Translations under genes and position numbers: made by a program
Assembly (NCBI RefSeq): GCF_000687475.1
Contig: NC_057316.1
Coordinates: 1,984,001 to 2,048,000 of the forward strand
Source of the DNA: Ustilaginoidea virens
Taxonomy: Eukaryota; Ascomycota; Sordariomycetes; Hypocreales; Clavicipitaceae
DNA length: 64,000 nt
Direction of reading: 5' to 3'
Notes under the pieces: model-generated
What the model saw: the letters and a program-made list of their open reading frames with translations, nothing else
The model's database searches: none
What the model was told of the DNA's origin: nothing
Shown: one piece after another, positions 46,972-57,177 of the stretch
Layout: each line of letters opens with the position of its first letter
Numbering within the stretch: position 1 is the stretch's first letter

Positions 46972-48264
46972 TCAGATGGACCAAATACCCCCGACCACGG
47001 CGGCGGCAAAGGCCACCCATAGGCTGTTAATCAGGACCGCCGCCGCCGCCGCAGCAGAGACCTGACCACACGGCCGCGAGTAATCGTAGGTGACATTGTT
47101 AACCGCTGCCGCAGCTGCAAACACGGAACACGGCTTCGGCGAGCCGTAGTTGTAGTAGTCGACATTGAGGACGTTTGGTGCCCGGCCCCAGTCTGACCGG
47201 CAGTTATTCGCTGCTAACCCGACGCTGCCGTTGCCGCTGGCGGCATTGGTCTGGTTCAACAGAGACACGGCCGGGACGAGGATCTCGGCGCCGAATACCT
47301 TGAACTTGACGTTGAGATTGTGGTTCATGATGTAAAGGCGGTCCCTGGCGGCTTCCTTGGACAGGTCGGGCGGGCGCTGAACGGTGCACGGGAAATTGGC
47401 ATCCGTAGGGTCAAAGGGCGTTTCCCAGACCTGAGAAAACTCGTCCATCAACCAAGGATAATTCGTCTGGTTGGCTTCGTAGTCGAGAAACATGACGACC
47501 CGCTTGCCTCGCAGAATCATCTCTCCCAGCGTGGGCCAGTCCTTGAGAGACATGGGGAGGAAGGGCGGAGAGTAGGCGTACTTTGTGATGCCGGACTGTT
47601 CAATAAAGGGGACATAGAGCGAAGGGTCGGAATAGTTGCCATTGCCGAGCAGGATCGTGACCACATCGTAGGGATGCTTGTCCACCCAGTCCGCAACCTT
47701 GCCGAGCCAATCGTATATGGGGCCGGCGTCTAGCAAATCGCACGACGTGTGGCAGAAGTGAGGAACCGAGCCGTTTGCCGGCCACTGAATCTGAGCCTGA
47801 AGAAAGCGCACGCCGTCGTCTAGTTGGGTCGTCACATCGACCTGTTGGTTCGAGCCGCTATTTCCCGGCCGGACAAAGGGTGAGTTGTGGCAGCCGACGT
47901 TGGTGATGTTGCCGAACTTGCGCGTGCAGAACTCGACGTAGTTGTTGCACGGCTGCGTGTTTGTGGGGGTTGGTGCCGAGGTCGCTGTGAAGTTTGCGTC
48001 GTTGGATGTCAAAGTTTGGCTGAAATCCGTGCTCGCCGTGGCCAGGCTGTTTGACCCTCCGGTGAGGGTTATCTTGGACCCGAACGACTGGTACGGCCCA
48101 GTAGGAGGCCCGGTTTGGATCGTCTCTCCTTCAGTCCTGGTGCCCATGAGGAAGGTGAGCTCTGACAAGGCAGTGTAGGAAACCGACTGGGCCAAAGCTC
48201 CGGAAGCCAGCAGCGCCGACATGGCCGCTGATGCCGCAAAGTATAACCACATTGCTGGGAGCAA
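46972..48264 (-). CDS. PLC-like (PI-PLC X superfamily) GPI-anchored phosphodiesterase
   Basis: Intronless, 430 residues. It starts with a signal peptide (MLPAMWLYFAASAAMSALLASGALA) and ends in a short hydrophobic tail after a small-residue region, the layout of a GPI-anchored secreted protein. In between is a TIM-barrel PLC-like domain. ITNVGCHNSPF carries the first catalytic His, DDGVRFLQAQIQWPANG is the sheet-helix region after it, and PHFCHTSCDLLDAGP carries the second His. Also seen are DVVTILLGNGNYSD, GKRVVMFLDYEANQTNYPWL and several N-glycosylation sequons. Fungal members of this group are uncharacterised; the substrate is not predictable from sequence. An in-frame ATG four codons downstream could be the true start. 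Confidence 0.88.
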   Translation of the reverse strand: MLPAMWLYFAASAAMSALLASGALAQSVSYTALSELTFLMGTRTEGETIQTGPPTGPYQSFGSKITLTGGSNSLATASTDFSQTLTSNDANFTATSAPTPTNTQPCNNYVEFCTRKFGNITNVGCHNSPFVRPGNSGSNQQVDVTTQLDDGVRFLQAQIQWPANGSVPHFCHTSCDLLDAGPIYDWLGKVADWVDKHPYDVVTILLGNGNYSDPSLYVPFIEQSGITKYAYSPPFLPMSLKDWPTLGEMILRGKRVVMFLDYEANQTNYPWLMDEFSQVWETPFDPTDANFPCTVQRPPDLSKEAARDRLYIMNHNLNVKFKVFGAEILVPAVSLLNQTNAASGNGSVGLAANNCRSDWGRAPNVLNVDYYNYGSPKPCSVFAAAAAVNNVTYDYSRPCGQVSAAAAAAVLINSLWVAFAAAVVGGIWSI

Positions 48265-49997
48265 GACTACCTATGTACCCATGAAAGCGACGGCTACCAT
48301 CAATGGAAGGTAGGAGGTTTCGAATGCACATGAGCCAGTCGTCGTGACCGAAATTTGACGTGCACCTTTCCTTGGCAACAACTGTCTTGTCTGGCAGTGC
48401 TGGCAGCTGTCGGCCTTCAGAAGTTCAGGGTGGGGTGGGTCGCGTCAACATCGAGGAATTCGATGAGAAAAGGTACCTGGAGGTAGTGCTACATCGTGTG
48501 CAAGGCTTGAATTGGCTACTGCATCCAAATAAGAATGAGTCTATTCATATCGAATCAGTCCACGAGCTGCAAAGGCGGAATGACGAGATGCATGCCGTCA
48601 CTACATGCAGTCAGTCGCCTTGAAGACGGATAACTAGACGCCCTGACGCTAAAACGGAGCCTCCCACCAAGGGGATCAGATCAGGGATCAGGGCAAGAGT
48701 GACTTGACTGACAGGAGTGACAGCGCAAGACTGGCAGATGTTATTGCCGGCAGACCCACCAGACCTTGTGTGCCATTACTCCGTACGGAGTACGGACTAC
48801 GCATCGAGATTCGGCACTGGCGTGTGGCTGAGCCGCGCGGTGGGGACCCAGGCCTCTGCTGGTTGGCCAGTTTGAATCAGGGGGGTAAACTTGCAGATTC
48901 ATCAAGAGCCTTCTTACTCAGCTCCGAGGCAAAGAAAAAGAAAAAGAAAAAGGAAAAAGGAAAAAGGAAACAGAGAAGATGCAATCTATTATCGGTCGAC
49001 AGACATCACGTCCAGCGTGCTATTTTGGAGGACTTGCTCAACCTTGCTGTCACCCCTCCTTGTGGTACGACACCCAAGCGCAGCATTCCGAGGTAGGCAA
49101 CACAGCATACTCCGTACCGCTGTGACGCTCTCCGGATTTCGGCATGCCAGTGCCGGCAAGCCGAATGCAAACCCTTCCTCCTTGACCCGGCGGTCGATTA
49201 GCGTGCTAATCGGTAAAACCCCCCCCCCCGCGCCCCAAAACAGTCGACAAACACGGTGCCCTTTACATGGAGCAAGTGGAGACCAGCCTTGCAGCAATTT
49301 TCATCCAGTCTCTTGCTGGTCAAAGCGTTCCAGAGGCCGCTGCTGATGGCGCCGGTCCGGACGCCAAGCTGCCAATGACGCAGACGCTTGCACGGCCTCG
49401 CTTCTGCTGGCCGAATACCCGGTCTGCTCCGATGATGCCTGGCGCCCAGCCAAGCCACCCCTCCCCCTCCCCTGGCTCCTTCCAGTCTGCAGCAGCCAGC
49501 CAGCTGTCGGGCTACGGAAGCGATGCCTGGCCTCACCGTGGGCATCGAGGATGCAACCCAGAGTTTTACAGGCTGCTGCGTACCTCCGCAGAAGGCAGAT
49601 TTTTTTTTTGCTGTCTTTTCTTTTCCTGGTCAACATGTCCATGTCGGGCGGGCCCACTGACGTGCCGAATTGCCAGCTCAATTGTTCGTCCGACGACCCA
49701 AGGCGCCCTGCCCTGGCCTGGAGATGCATACATAACACAAGGCATGGGTATGTACCATGACAAGCTGCCAAAGACAAAGACAGAGACGTCAACAAACGAA
49801 CCTCTCACACTTTACCACGCTGACCGGCTGCATGGCATAGTTAACAGACTCTTCGTTGCGCGGTCACGTAGCCAACCAACCCCAGGGCCTCGACTACTCG
49901 CGAGTCTGAGAACTCGTCCAGTCTCTCTCTCCCAAGACGGGCGCAGGAGGAATCAAGAACCAGCATAGAAGCCAAAACATCTCAACATCCCTCCGCC
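48265..49997. other. Divergent intergenic region, PLC-like gene and Sur7-like gene
   Basis: 1.7 kb between divergent start codons. It has an overlapping pair of TACGGAGTA palindromes forming ACTCCGTACGGAGTA at 48777-48792, another inverted copy at 49108-49116, and an AAAAAG array (about 48930-48970). The plus-strand frame at 49267-49968 lacks coding character and is not accepted. Confidence 0.5.
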
Positions 49998-50955
49998 ATG
50001 GCCGCCCCGAAAGCCCGCCGCAACACCACCATCTTCGCCGGTCTTCTGTACCTGGTGTCCTTGCCGTTTCTGCTCCTCGTCTTGCTGGGAAACACGCACA
50101 ACACAGCCGTCCTGCGGGACCTGTACTTTTTCCGGCTCAACGTTGCCCAAATCATCCCCATCGCCGTCTCAAACGCCAACCTGCTCAACTCGGTAGCTCG
50201 GAGCCTGGGCCTCCACGACTTTTATCAGTTTGGCCTGTGGAATTTCTGCGAGGGCTACCTGGACACGTGTGTGACCGCCTCTTACCCCCCTCCCCCAGAA
50301 GGTAAAAAAAGAAGAAGAAGAAAAACGAGCAAAGGCGTGCAAATACTAACCCTGCCCCCGTCATGAAACAAGCGGCATCACGTACTGCTCTCCTCCGCAC
50401 ACCTTCTACTGGTTCAACCCCGTGGAAATCCTGGTGAGCGAGCTTCTGGCCGGCGCCAAGATTGCGCTTCCTGCCCAGGTCCTCACCGTCCTGAAGCTGC
50501 TCGAGATTGGCTCCAAGGTCATGTACGCCTTCTTCATGGCCGGCACTGTCCTCGGTTTCGTTGCCCTCCTGGCCACGCCGCTGGTATTGCGCGCCCGTTG
50601 GTTCAGCCTGCTCGTCTCTCTGCTGGGCGGGCTCTGCGGACTGCTCCTCACCGTGGCCGCCATCATCGCCACCCTCATCAGTGTCGCGGCCAAGGTCGCC
50701 CTCACGGCCCAGGACCAGCTCAACATCGGGGCCAGCATTGGGGTCAAGATGTTTGCCTTTATGTGGATCGGCGCGCTGGCCACCGACTCGGCGTTTCTGT
50801 TGCATGCCGCCATGGGCTGCTGCTGCAAGCCAGACCGTGCTGCAGTCACTGCCTCGACGTCGGGCACTAGCCCCAAGAAGACCAATTCAGAATTGCCTAG
50901 TTTTTTGAGACGACGCAAGCCGTCACCCCCTGAACAAAGCAGCAACAACACGTGA
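49998..50955 (+). CDS. Sur7/PalI family tetraspan plasma-membrane protein
   Basis: Two exons, 49998-50266 and 50373-50955, 283 residues. The intron (GTGTGT donor, ACAAG acceptor, phase 2) restores the family motif LWNFCEGYLDTGITYCSPP across the junction. Four membrane helices: one near residues 12-31 (FAGLLYLVSLPFLLLVLLG), then after the extracellular loop YAFFMAGTVLGFVALLATPL, WFSLLVSLLGGLCGLLLTVA and KMFAFMWIGALATDSAFLL. A Cys cluster (GCCCKP) and a Ser/Lys-rich cytosolic tail follow. Sur7-type proteins mark eisosome/MCC domains; PalI-type members take part in ambient pH sensing. The short tail favours Sur7-like over the long-tailed PalI. Confidence 0.88.
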
Positions 50956-51288
50956 GCTGGCTCTACAATTAGGGGTTAAAAAAAAAAGAATTGAGTTTTG
51001 TTCATTTGGTCATTTCAACCGCGTTTTGATATGTGCATTTTGACTTGATTGTTATGCCGCGCCTCTCTCTCTCTCTCTCTCTCTTTTTTCAATTATCTGA
51101 ACTGAGAGCCCCTCTGTGCAAATGTCCAAATTGCAAACGCTTCATGCTCCCTGCCGCGCAGTTCCAAAAATGCCAGGCTTTCAAATTTGTGCCCCTGTTG
51201 TTCCAACCCATGCCGAGTCTTTGTCCCATCCCCCGGCAAACGCCATCATAACCCGTCAAATTTCTTCAATTTCAGCCCTCCCGTCATC
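50956..51288. other. Convergent intergenic region
   Basis: 333 bp between two converging genes, with a CT array (about 51063-51083). Probably shared terminator/polyadenylation DNA; no gene. Confidence 0.5.
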
Positions 51289-52938
51289 TCACTGATCAGA
51301 CGAAACGGTCTCCTCTGGCTCCATCTTCACCATGCCCCCAAGATCGCCGCACCTCCGTGCCGCCAGGCACTTGTTAATCACCATGGCCATGGCCTTTTGT
51401 TGGTTGCCGTGGATGTCATCCATGGTGATCATGTTGGGGTAGGTTGAGTCACTGAGCTGGTTCCAGAACCCTTCGCCGTACAGCGTCTTCCACGCGCCGC
51501 CACTCATCTCGATGATGGACTCCAGCGCCATCGGGAAGGCCGCCTGAGCGCCCTTCTGGGTGAGCAGCCAGTCCATGTTGAACATCTCGGCCCCCCGGGA
51601 CGGCCTGGCCTGCTTCAGGCTCTCAATCTGGTCCGCCACCATCTGCTTCTCCTTGTTTGTTTCGGACCAGTGCGATCTGAGCGGGAAGTTGATGCCCGAG
51701 ACGAACCCGTGCTGGGCGCCAGGGAAGTGCTTCTTGGTCGCCCACGAGGTGGGGAGGCGTATCAGCACGGTTGACTGGCCGTTGCGCACCTGCTCCGGCT
51801 GGACAAAGTAGCTCAACGGACGGCGGGTGAGGTCCTCGCCGTCCGAGACATTTGCTCTCGAGTCGAGGCCCATGAGCTCCGTGTACAGAGCGAGTCGGTC
51901 ATCGTCATCCACGGCTCGGAAGCCGTGGTCGCCGTTGCGGGCGTCGCCCTCGTGGATGTCCCAGATGTAGAGCTCTCCCGGATAGTCGCGCATGTAGCTG
52001 TTGAGAACGGCAACCATTTCTTTGAGAGTAGCCCCCAGCATGCCGTTGTACAGGCCCCCCACGAAGGAGCCGTGGCTCTCGCGAAACTTGCCGTGCTTCC
52101 TGACCGGGCGGACGTCGAGGACGCGAATGCCCCCGTTGCCCAGCTGGTCGTAGAGCGGCAGACGGTGGGTCTGCGTGTTGCGCGGCTGCGCGACGCCCAC
52201 GACCTCCTCGCACTTCCACAGGCCTGCGTGGTGCGATCTCGGCATGGAGATTTCGCGCAGCGGCAGCTCCCCGATTTCCGCGAGCTGGCTCTGCATCCAC
52301 TGCAGCGGCGGGTCGTTGGAGATGAAGTCTCCCTCGCGGCCGGCGAGCACGAAGCCCACGCCGCCGGGCGTGCGGCTGAAGCCGAGATTGTGCTCCGTGC
52401 CCCTTGCGTTGTTCAGGGTCTGCAGCTCGTCCCGGAACTGGATGTAGACCCGGTGGGGGATGCCAGACCGGTACTGCACTTGAAGCGACGAGGCCAGCTT
52501 GGTGCCCTCGAGCGCGTAGGTGGCTTCGGCGGCCGAGTCGCCGCGGTTGCGAAGGCCGTAGCCGTTCAGGTTGACGCGGACGGTGACGGACTGTCCGGGC
52601 CTGATGTATTCGGGCCATCTGTGCTCCCAGCCATCAAGCTGGTACGAGCTGTTGAACACCTTGCGCCAGCGGTACGGCGTGGCGTTGATGAGAGAGATGT
52701 GTGTGTCATGGTCGTTCTCGGGCCCCTTTTCTGCCCGGCGCACAATGCCGCGGGTGGTGGTGTTTGTGGTGGTGGTGTTTGATGCCGAGACAGTCCTGAC
52801 GCCGTGGCCGTCTTGGGCGAGGATGCGGGTGAGAGGGTTTTTTGTAGGGAGGCCATTGACAGTGGACAGTCCCAACAGGACGACAGCCAGGCCAGTCAGG
52901 CCGGCCAAGGTTGATTTAAGGCTTCCAAGGGGAAGCAT
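51289..52938 (-). CDS. Secreted PLC-like phosphodiesterase (PI-PLC X domain)
   Basis: 549 residues from the ATG that opens a signal peptide (STLAGLTGLAVVLLGLSTVNG). A Thr/Asn-rich pro-like stretch (ASNTTTTNTTTRGIVRRA) ends in a KR-type processing site. A beta-rich domain (LINATPYRWRKVF, SYQLDGWEHRWPEYI) precedes the catalytic X domain. That domain has LPLREISMPRSHHAGLWKCE with the first catalytic His, GIRVLDVRP, and RESHGSF with the second. GELYIWDIHEGDA and the NGMLGATLKEM region complete the barrel. It is unrelated in detail to the anchored PLC-like protein at 46972-48264. The reading frame stays open 108 codons further upstream through a GTGG/poly-T repeat, giving an implausible Lys/Thr/Gln/Asn extension; I reject that start because it would bury the signal peptide. 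Confidence 0.87.
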   Translation of the reverse strand: MLPLGSLKSTLAGLTGLAVVLLGLSTVNGLPTKNPLTRILAQDGHGVRTVSASNTTTTNTTTRGIVRRAEKGPENDHDTHISLINATPYRWRKVFNSSYQLDGWEHRWPEYIRPGQSVTVRVNLNGYGLRNRGDSAAEATYALEGTKLASSLQVQYRSGIPHRVYIQFRDELQTLNNARGTEHNLGFSRTPGGVGFVLAGREGDFISNDPPLQWMQSQLAEIGELPLREISMPRSHHAGLWKCEEVVGVAQPRNTQTHRLPLYDQLGNGGIRVLDVRPVRKHGKFRESHGSFVGGLYNGMLGATLKEMVAVLNSYMRDYPGELYIWDIHEGDARNGDHGFRAVDDDDRLALYTELMGLDSRANVSDGEDLTRRPLSYFVQPEQVRNGQSTVLIRLPTSWATKKHFPGAQHGFVSGINFPLRSHWSETNKEKQMVADQIESLKQARPSRGAEMFNMDWLLTQKGAQAAFPMALESIIEMSGGAWKTLYGEGFWNQLSDSTYPNMITMDDIHGNQQKAMAMVINKCLAARRCGDLGGMVKMEPEETVSSDQ

Positions 52939-52948
52939 TTTTTGGAAT

Positions 52949-53195
52949 GGTGGTTTTTTTTTGTGGTTTTTTTTGTGGTTTTTTTTGTGGTTTTTTTTGT
53001 GGTTTTTTTTTGTGGTTTTTTTTTTTGTGGTTGTTTTTTTGTGATTTTTTTTTTGTGGTTTTTTTGTGGTTTTTTTTTGTGGTTGTTTTTTTATGGTTGT
53101 TTTTTTGTGGTTGTTTTTTTGTGGTTGTTTTTTTGTGGTTGTTTTTTTGTGGTTGTTTTTTTGTGGTTGTTTTTTTGTGGTTTTTTTTTGTTTTT
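52949..53195. repeat. GTGG(T)n / GTGGTTGTTTTTTT array upstream of the PLC-like gene
   Basis: Some twenty units of 8-14 bp, shifting from GTGG-T8 near the gene to GTGGTTG-T7 further away. It lies 11 bases upstream of the start codon at 52938, so it forms the 5' leader or core promoter of that gene (CCAC and A-runs in the sense strand). Confidence 0.9.
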
Positions 53196-55528
53196 TGTTT
53201 TCTGGAAAGTCCTTCCTGGAAAGTGGTGGAAATTTTCTTGAGAGTGGTAGAGTTGAAATCAAGAAACTTCAGGAAGAGCCAGAGGATCGAGACTTGGATG
53301 ACCTAGAAAGGTAAAGGTAAGGATCAAAAGGATATGGAGCATCGAGGGCTCATGAGGACCTACAAGTCAAGAAGATCCAGAGGATCAAGACGACCAAGTT
53401 TCCAAGGTCAACAAGATCAAAGTGGTTGCCAAGATCCAGAGGACCGGGACCCGAAAAGGTTTCCAAGGTCAAGAAGTCCCAAGGACCCAAAAGACGGGCA
53501 AAGACGGCTAAACAACGCAGCAGTCTGGTGCAGCAGTCTGGCAGTGCAGCGAGCGGTTCAGCGTCAGGGGAACATGTGGGAGGCGAGAATGCCCAGGAAG
53601 AAAGCAGCCGAGGGAGGGGGATTCTTATAGACGAGACGAGGGAATAAAGTTCCTCGGGCCAGAAATCCACCGAGGTTGCGCTGATGCGGTGGCGGAGCCT
53701 GTTTTCGCGACTGGCTGGGAGGAAGCTCTCAGGGCGAGAGATGCCGCAAAGTCAATTCAATGCTGTGGGCTGCAGTCCAGCCTGCCGGCGTGATGTGTGC
53801 CGGACGGGAAAGGCTCGTGACAGGCTCTCGGAGCGAAGGAATCCTGACGAGGTCGGCGACAAGCTGCAAGCTACAAGTCTCTCTCGCGGCGATCGCGGCA
53901 CAGCATGCTTTACCAGGAGGGAAGAGACTCGAAGCTAAAAGGGTCCCAAGGAGTCAGTAGGGTGCTGCATCGTATGGTTTCCCTGCCCCCGAATCTTGGC
54001 CCTGCTGAAGAGCAGAGGCAAAGCATGGTTTGCCGGGGAATAGACTCTGAAGACTAAAGAATCCAGAAAGTCAAGGGACAAGGCCACGCATTATGGTTGC
54101 CCTTCCTCGAACCCGGCCGTGCTGGACTGTGTGGGCGCAGCAGACCAGACCTTACCAAGAGGAAAGGAAGGACTCGCGAGCAGCAGAACCAGAGTCAAGA
54201 ACCCTCCAACCCTCCAGGTGGATGTTTGTCCCCGAGAGTCGGTCCAAGGCTCCCCGCGCCGTAGACATATTGACCCCTTGATACATCTTTCCCCCGATCC
54301 GTAGCCAGCGTTGCCGCGCGCAGTACGCAGTACGCAGTGCACTCTGCTGGACCACGCACGCCCAGGCAGAAGGAAAGACGTCCGGTCCCACCCGCTGCCT
54401 CGCCGTCGGCAGAAGTTCGCGCAGCCGGCGATGGCAGACGTCACCCAGGCGGAAGTAGCGGCCGAGTCCGGGCCTAGCAGCTACCGCGTTAGCCAGCACA
54501 GTTAACCTGGTGTTGAAGACGGCGAGTACAGACCATACCGCGTACCGTGATCAAGGCACATAGGCCGGTCTACCGGGCAGGGGCCCTTCAGGTCTGGGGC
54601 CTTGGCATGCCGGACTGGTGGCCCTCGAAGGTATTGATTCCTTGCCGATGGGCCGCCAGGAGTCCGGTATTTTATGCGTCAGGGAAAAGGCGGCTTGGGG
54701 CGAGAGCGAACCGAGGGACCAAGCGTCCCGGCGCGAGCGCGGATCCTGCGTGTCTGAATCCTGCGTGAATCCCGCGTGATTCCTGCGTCTTATTCCTGCG
54801 TCTCGTCTCCGTCAGCCTCAGCAGTGGACACCGATGGACGCAACAGAATTCAGCTCTGCCTCGACCGCGCAAGCAGAGCATCCCCCGATCCCCCGACGCT
54901 TTCACTTACACCTCCACCCAAGCGCCCCCGGGCGGACGTGCTGGCACGCTGATGCTCGCGTTTCCGTCGAAATAGACTCCGCCCAGGCAAAGCGCCGCCA
55001 AACCATCACGCCCGCGCATCTCCCTCCCGGCCAGACCCTGCAGGCGCGGAGCCCATGCCCTCCGCGCCACCGTTTCTCCCGAAAGCATATCCTGCCGGCT
55101 GCGGCTCGGTCCTGTCATGAGAGTAGGAAACAAGGGCCCGTGGGGGGCTGCTTGGTGAATGGATGGCTGAACGCGGCTGGTGAAGGAAAAATGAATCCAA
55201 ACAAGACAAACAAATCAGATCAAATCAAACCAAATCAGAGAATACCGCAGACCGCCACCCGTATGTCGTAGACTGGGATTTCATACGCTGTGCATGTGCT
55301 GGGCTAGTCTACCAGCGAAACACGTCGGTGCAAGCGTTCAAAAGGTCGCTGGATGCAGTTGTAGTTTTCTTGGTGATTCTCCTGACCGTCTCTCGCATCT
55401 GTGCGGAATATCCAGCAAACTCCTCGCGCGCGGGGAAGGAAACAAAAAAATCAAATGTGGAAAAAAAAGAAAAAAAAATCAAACCCATAAAACACAGAAA
55501 AAAAAAAAAAAAAAAAAACACCAACAAA
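53196..55528. other. Intergenic region with degenerate repeats
   Basis: 2.3 kb without a supportable gene. It contains a 60 bp duplication (units near 53372 and 53431, both with AAGATCCAGAGGA and TTTCCAAGGTCAA), an approx. 120 bp degenerate repeat (53902-54190), clustered CCTGCGT-type repeats (about 54748-54806) and an A-rich run (about 55440-55518). Confidence 0.5.
53902..54190. repeat. Degenerate approx. 120 bp tandem repeat
   Basis: Copies start at 53902 (AGCATGCTTTACCAGGAGGG), 54022 (AGCATGGTTTGCCGGGGAA) and about 54145 (a partial third copy). Each has a TTACCAGGAGG-like head, AGACTC-GAAG-CTAAA, GAGTCA(A)GG and, in the first two, ATGGTT-CCCT-CCCCGAA and GGCC-TGCTG. Divergence is high. 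Confidence 0.6.
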
Positions 55529-57177
55529 TCAAACATGAGCCAAAATGCCAGCCATCAAATCCTCGTCCTCTATTTGAGAATCAAACCCAACACCGGGATC
55601 CACGCCATCCTTTTCCGCGCGCTTCTGCTCCTTCACGAGCTGTCTCACGTACTCCTTGCTACCGCTCAACCGATCATTCACCAGCTGGTACTGCCGCCCG
55701 AGTAGCCGGATATTGTGGTGGCTCTGCGCAATCATCCTGGCAAACTCCGCCTCCGACACCACGTCGCTGTCCGGGCTGAACAGCAGATACCGCTCATCGC
55801 CCTGCTGCTCCAGTTCGCCCTGGAGCATCCCGGACTCCATCATGTCGCGCAGCAAGGCGGCAACTGCGTCGTCGTCTTCCAAAGCCGTCCCCGTCTCGGC
55901 GCTGAGTGTCGTTGCTCGGATTCGCGCGAGCCCTATCCGTTGGTAGACGTCGCGCAGGCCAAGAACCTGCCATTTTTGGTACGACGACAGAATCTCGGCC
56001 ATGAGGGATGCCGTCCCGTCCTCTTCCCAGGTCGCAGCGTTTTCCTCCACCAGCGACTTGAGAACCCCGGCACCGGTTGTGCCAAATGTTTCCGCCACGT
56101 TCAAGTAATGCTTGGCTGCAGTCATGTAGCAGGAATTCGCGTTTGACGATGTAAAGGCAGGCGTCGTGGGTGCTTTGCCTCTTCTGAGTAGCCCTATCAA
56201 AATCCATCTCTTGTACGAGTCCACCATGATTTTGCTGACGACTCGCTCCTTGCACGGGTAGGATATCACTTGCTGGAAGGCTGCCTCAGCCTTGCCCCAA
56301 TCTCGCCTGGACGTGTAAATCAGGCCTCTGATGTGGTCGTACTCCAGAATCATCGAGGGCCGAACCGTCCCGCTAAGGCCCGTTTGCGCAGACAGGTAGG
56401 AAAACGGGGCCAGCGTCGGGTCGCAGAGGAGCTTGTTCTCCTTTGAGCCGGCCATGTTTGGGTAGAGGTAGATGGCGCCACCAAGGACTTCCATGGCTTC
56501 GTCGACGGCGTTGGAATGGTACGCTAGCCTAGCCAGCAGCAGATGTGTCGAAGTGAACAAGCACGTCCTGGCGTCAATCTTTTTCATCGCTTGGGACAGT
56601 AAGGAAACTGAGACCAATGGCTTGGCACAGCGGTGAGCCCAAGTTAGAGAGGGATGAGCCCCGGCAAACAAGACTTGATGGGACGAGGCGGTCTTACCGA
56701 AAAGAGCTGGCCGCTACCCACCCTCTCCATGAGGGCAAGCATCTCTGGCCCGACATATCGGACCTGAATGTGATCAAACTTTAGCAGGAAATCGACAATC
56801 TTGTCGAGCAATACGTTTGACGAGATGGGAAGCGGAGCGGAATTGCTGGGGCTCAGCAGAATATCCAGTACGTGTAGGTAGCCGATTGAATGTTGGGCGG
56901 GATCTAGAATCTTTGCATGGCAACACACAACACGTCAGACTGATGAAGCTCTGCGGGTGGAGATCTGCGGTCCGGAGGGAGCTGCAGACGGGGTGTGCAG
57001 TCATCTTACCTTGAAGATTCCCTCTGGGTCGCTCAGGACTACCGCTTGAATTTCAGCGGCACTCTTCCTCAAAGTCGCCAGGTATTGTCGAATCGAGGCG
57101 TCGTAAGCTTCCAGGCCAGACTTTGTCGAAGGGTCGAGCGGAACCAAGGCCGTCAAGGCACCATGTACATGGTCCAT
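55529..57177 (-). CDS. CSN3: COP9 signalosome subunit 3
   Basis: Three exons, 57177-57010, 56910-56698 and 56620-55529, all phase 0, giving 490 residues, the usual length for fungal CSN3. Junctions read IFK|ILDPAQHS and GQLFS|PLVSVSLLSQAM; the latter matches the conserved PL-V-x-x-L/I-x-x-A-[ML] segment of the family. Further landmarks are FTSTHLLLARLAY, GAIYLYPN, DHIRGLIYTSRRDWGKAEAA and FQQVISYPCKERVVSKIMVD with YKRWILIGLLRRG. A PCI winged-helix part (DVYQRIGLARIRATTLSAE) and a Lys/Glu-rich C-terminal helix follow. The COP9 signalosome removes NEDD8 from cullins; in moulds it links light, development and secondary metabolism. The first ATG of the exon (MDHVHG) is used; an in-frame TTG codon upstream is not. 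Confidence 0.92.

Noticed and set aside
49267..49968. 233-codon plus-strand open frame upstream of the Sur7-like gene
   Set aside because: No domain, includes a poly-T-derived Phe run, and sits in the divergent promoter region.
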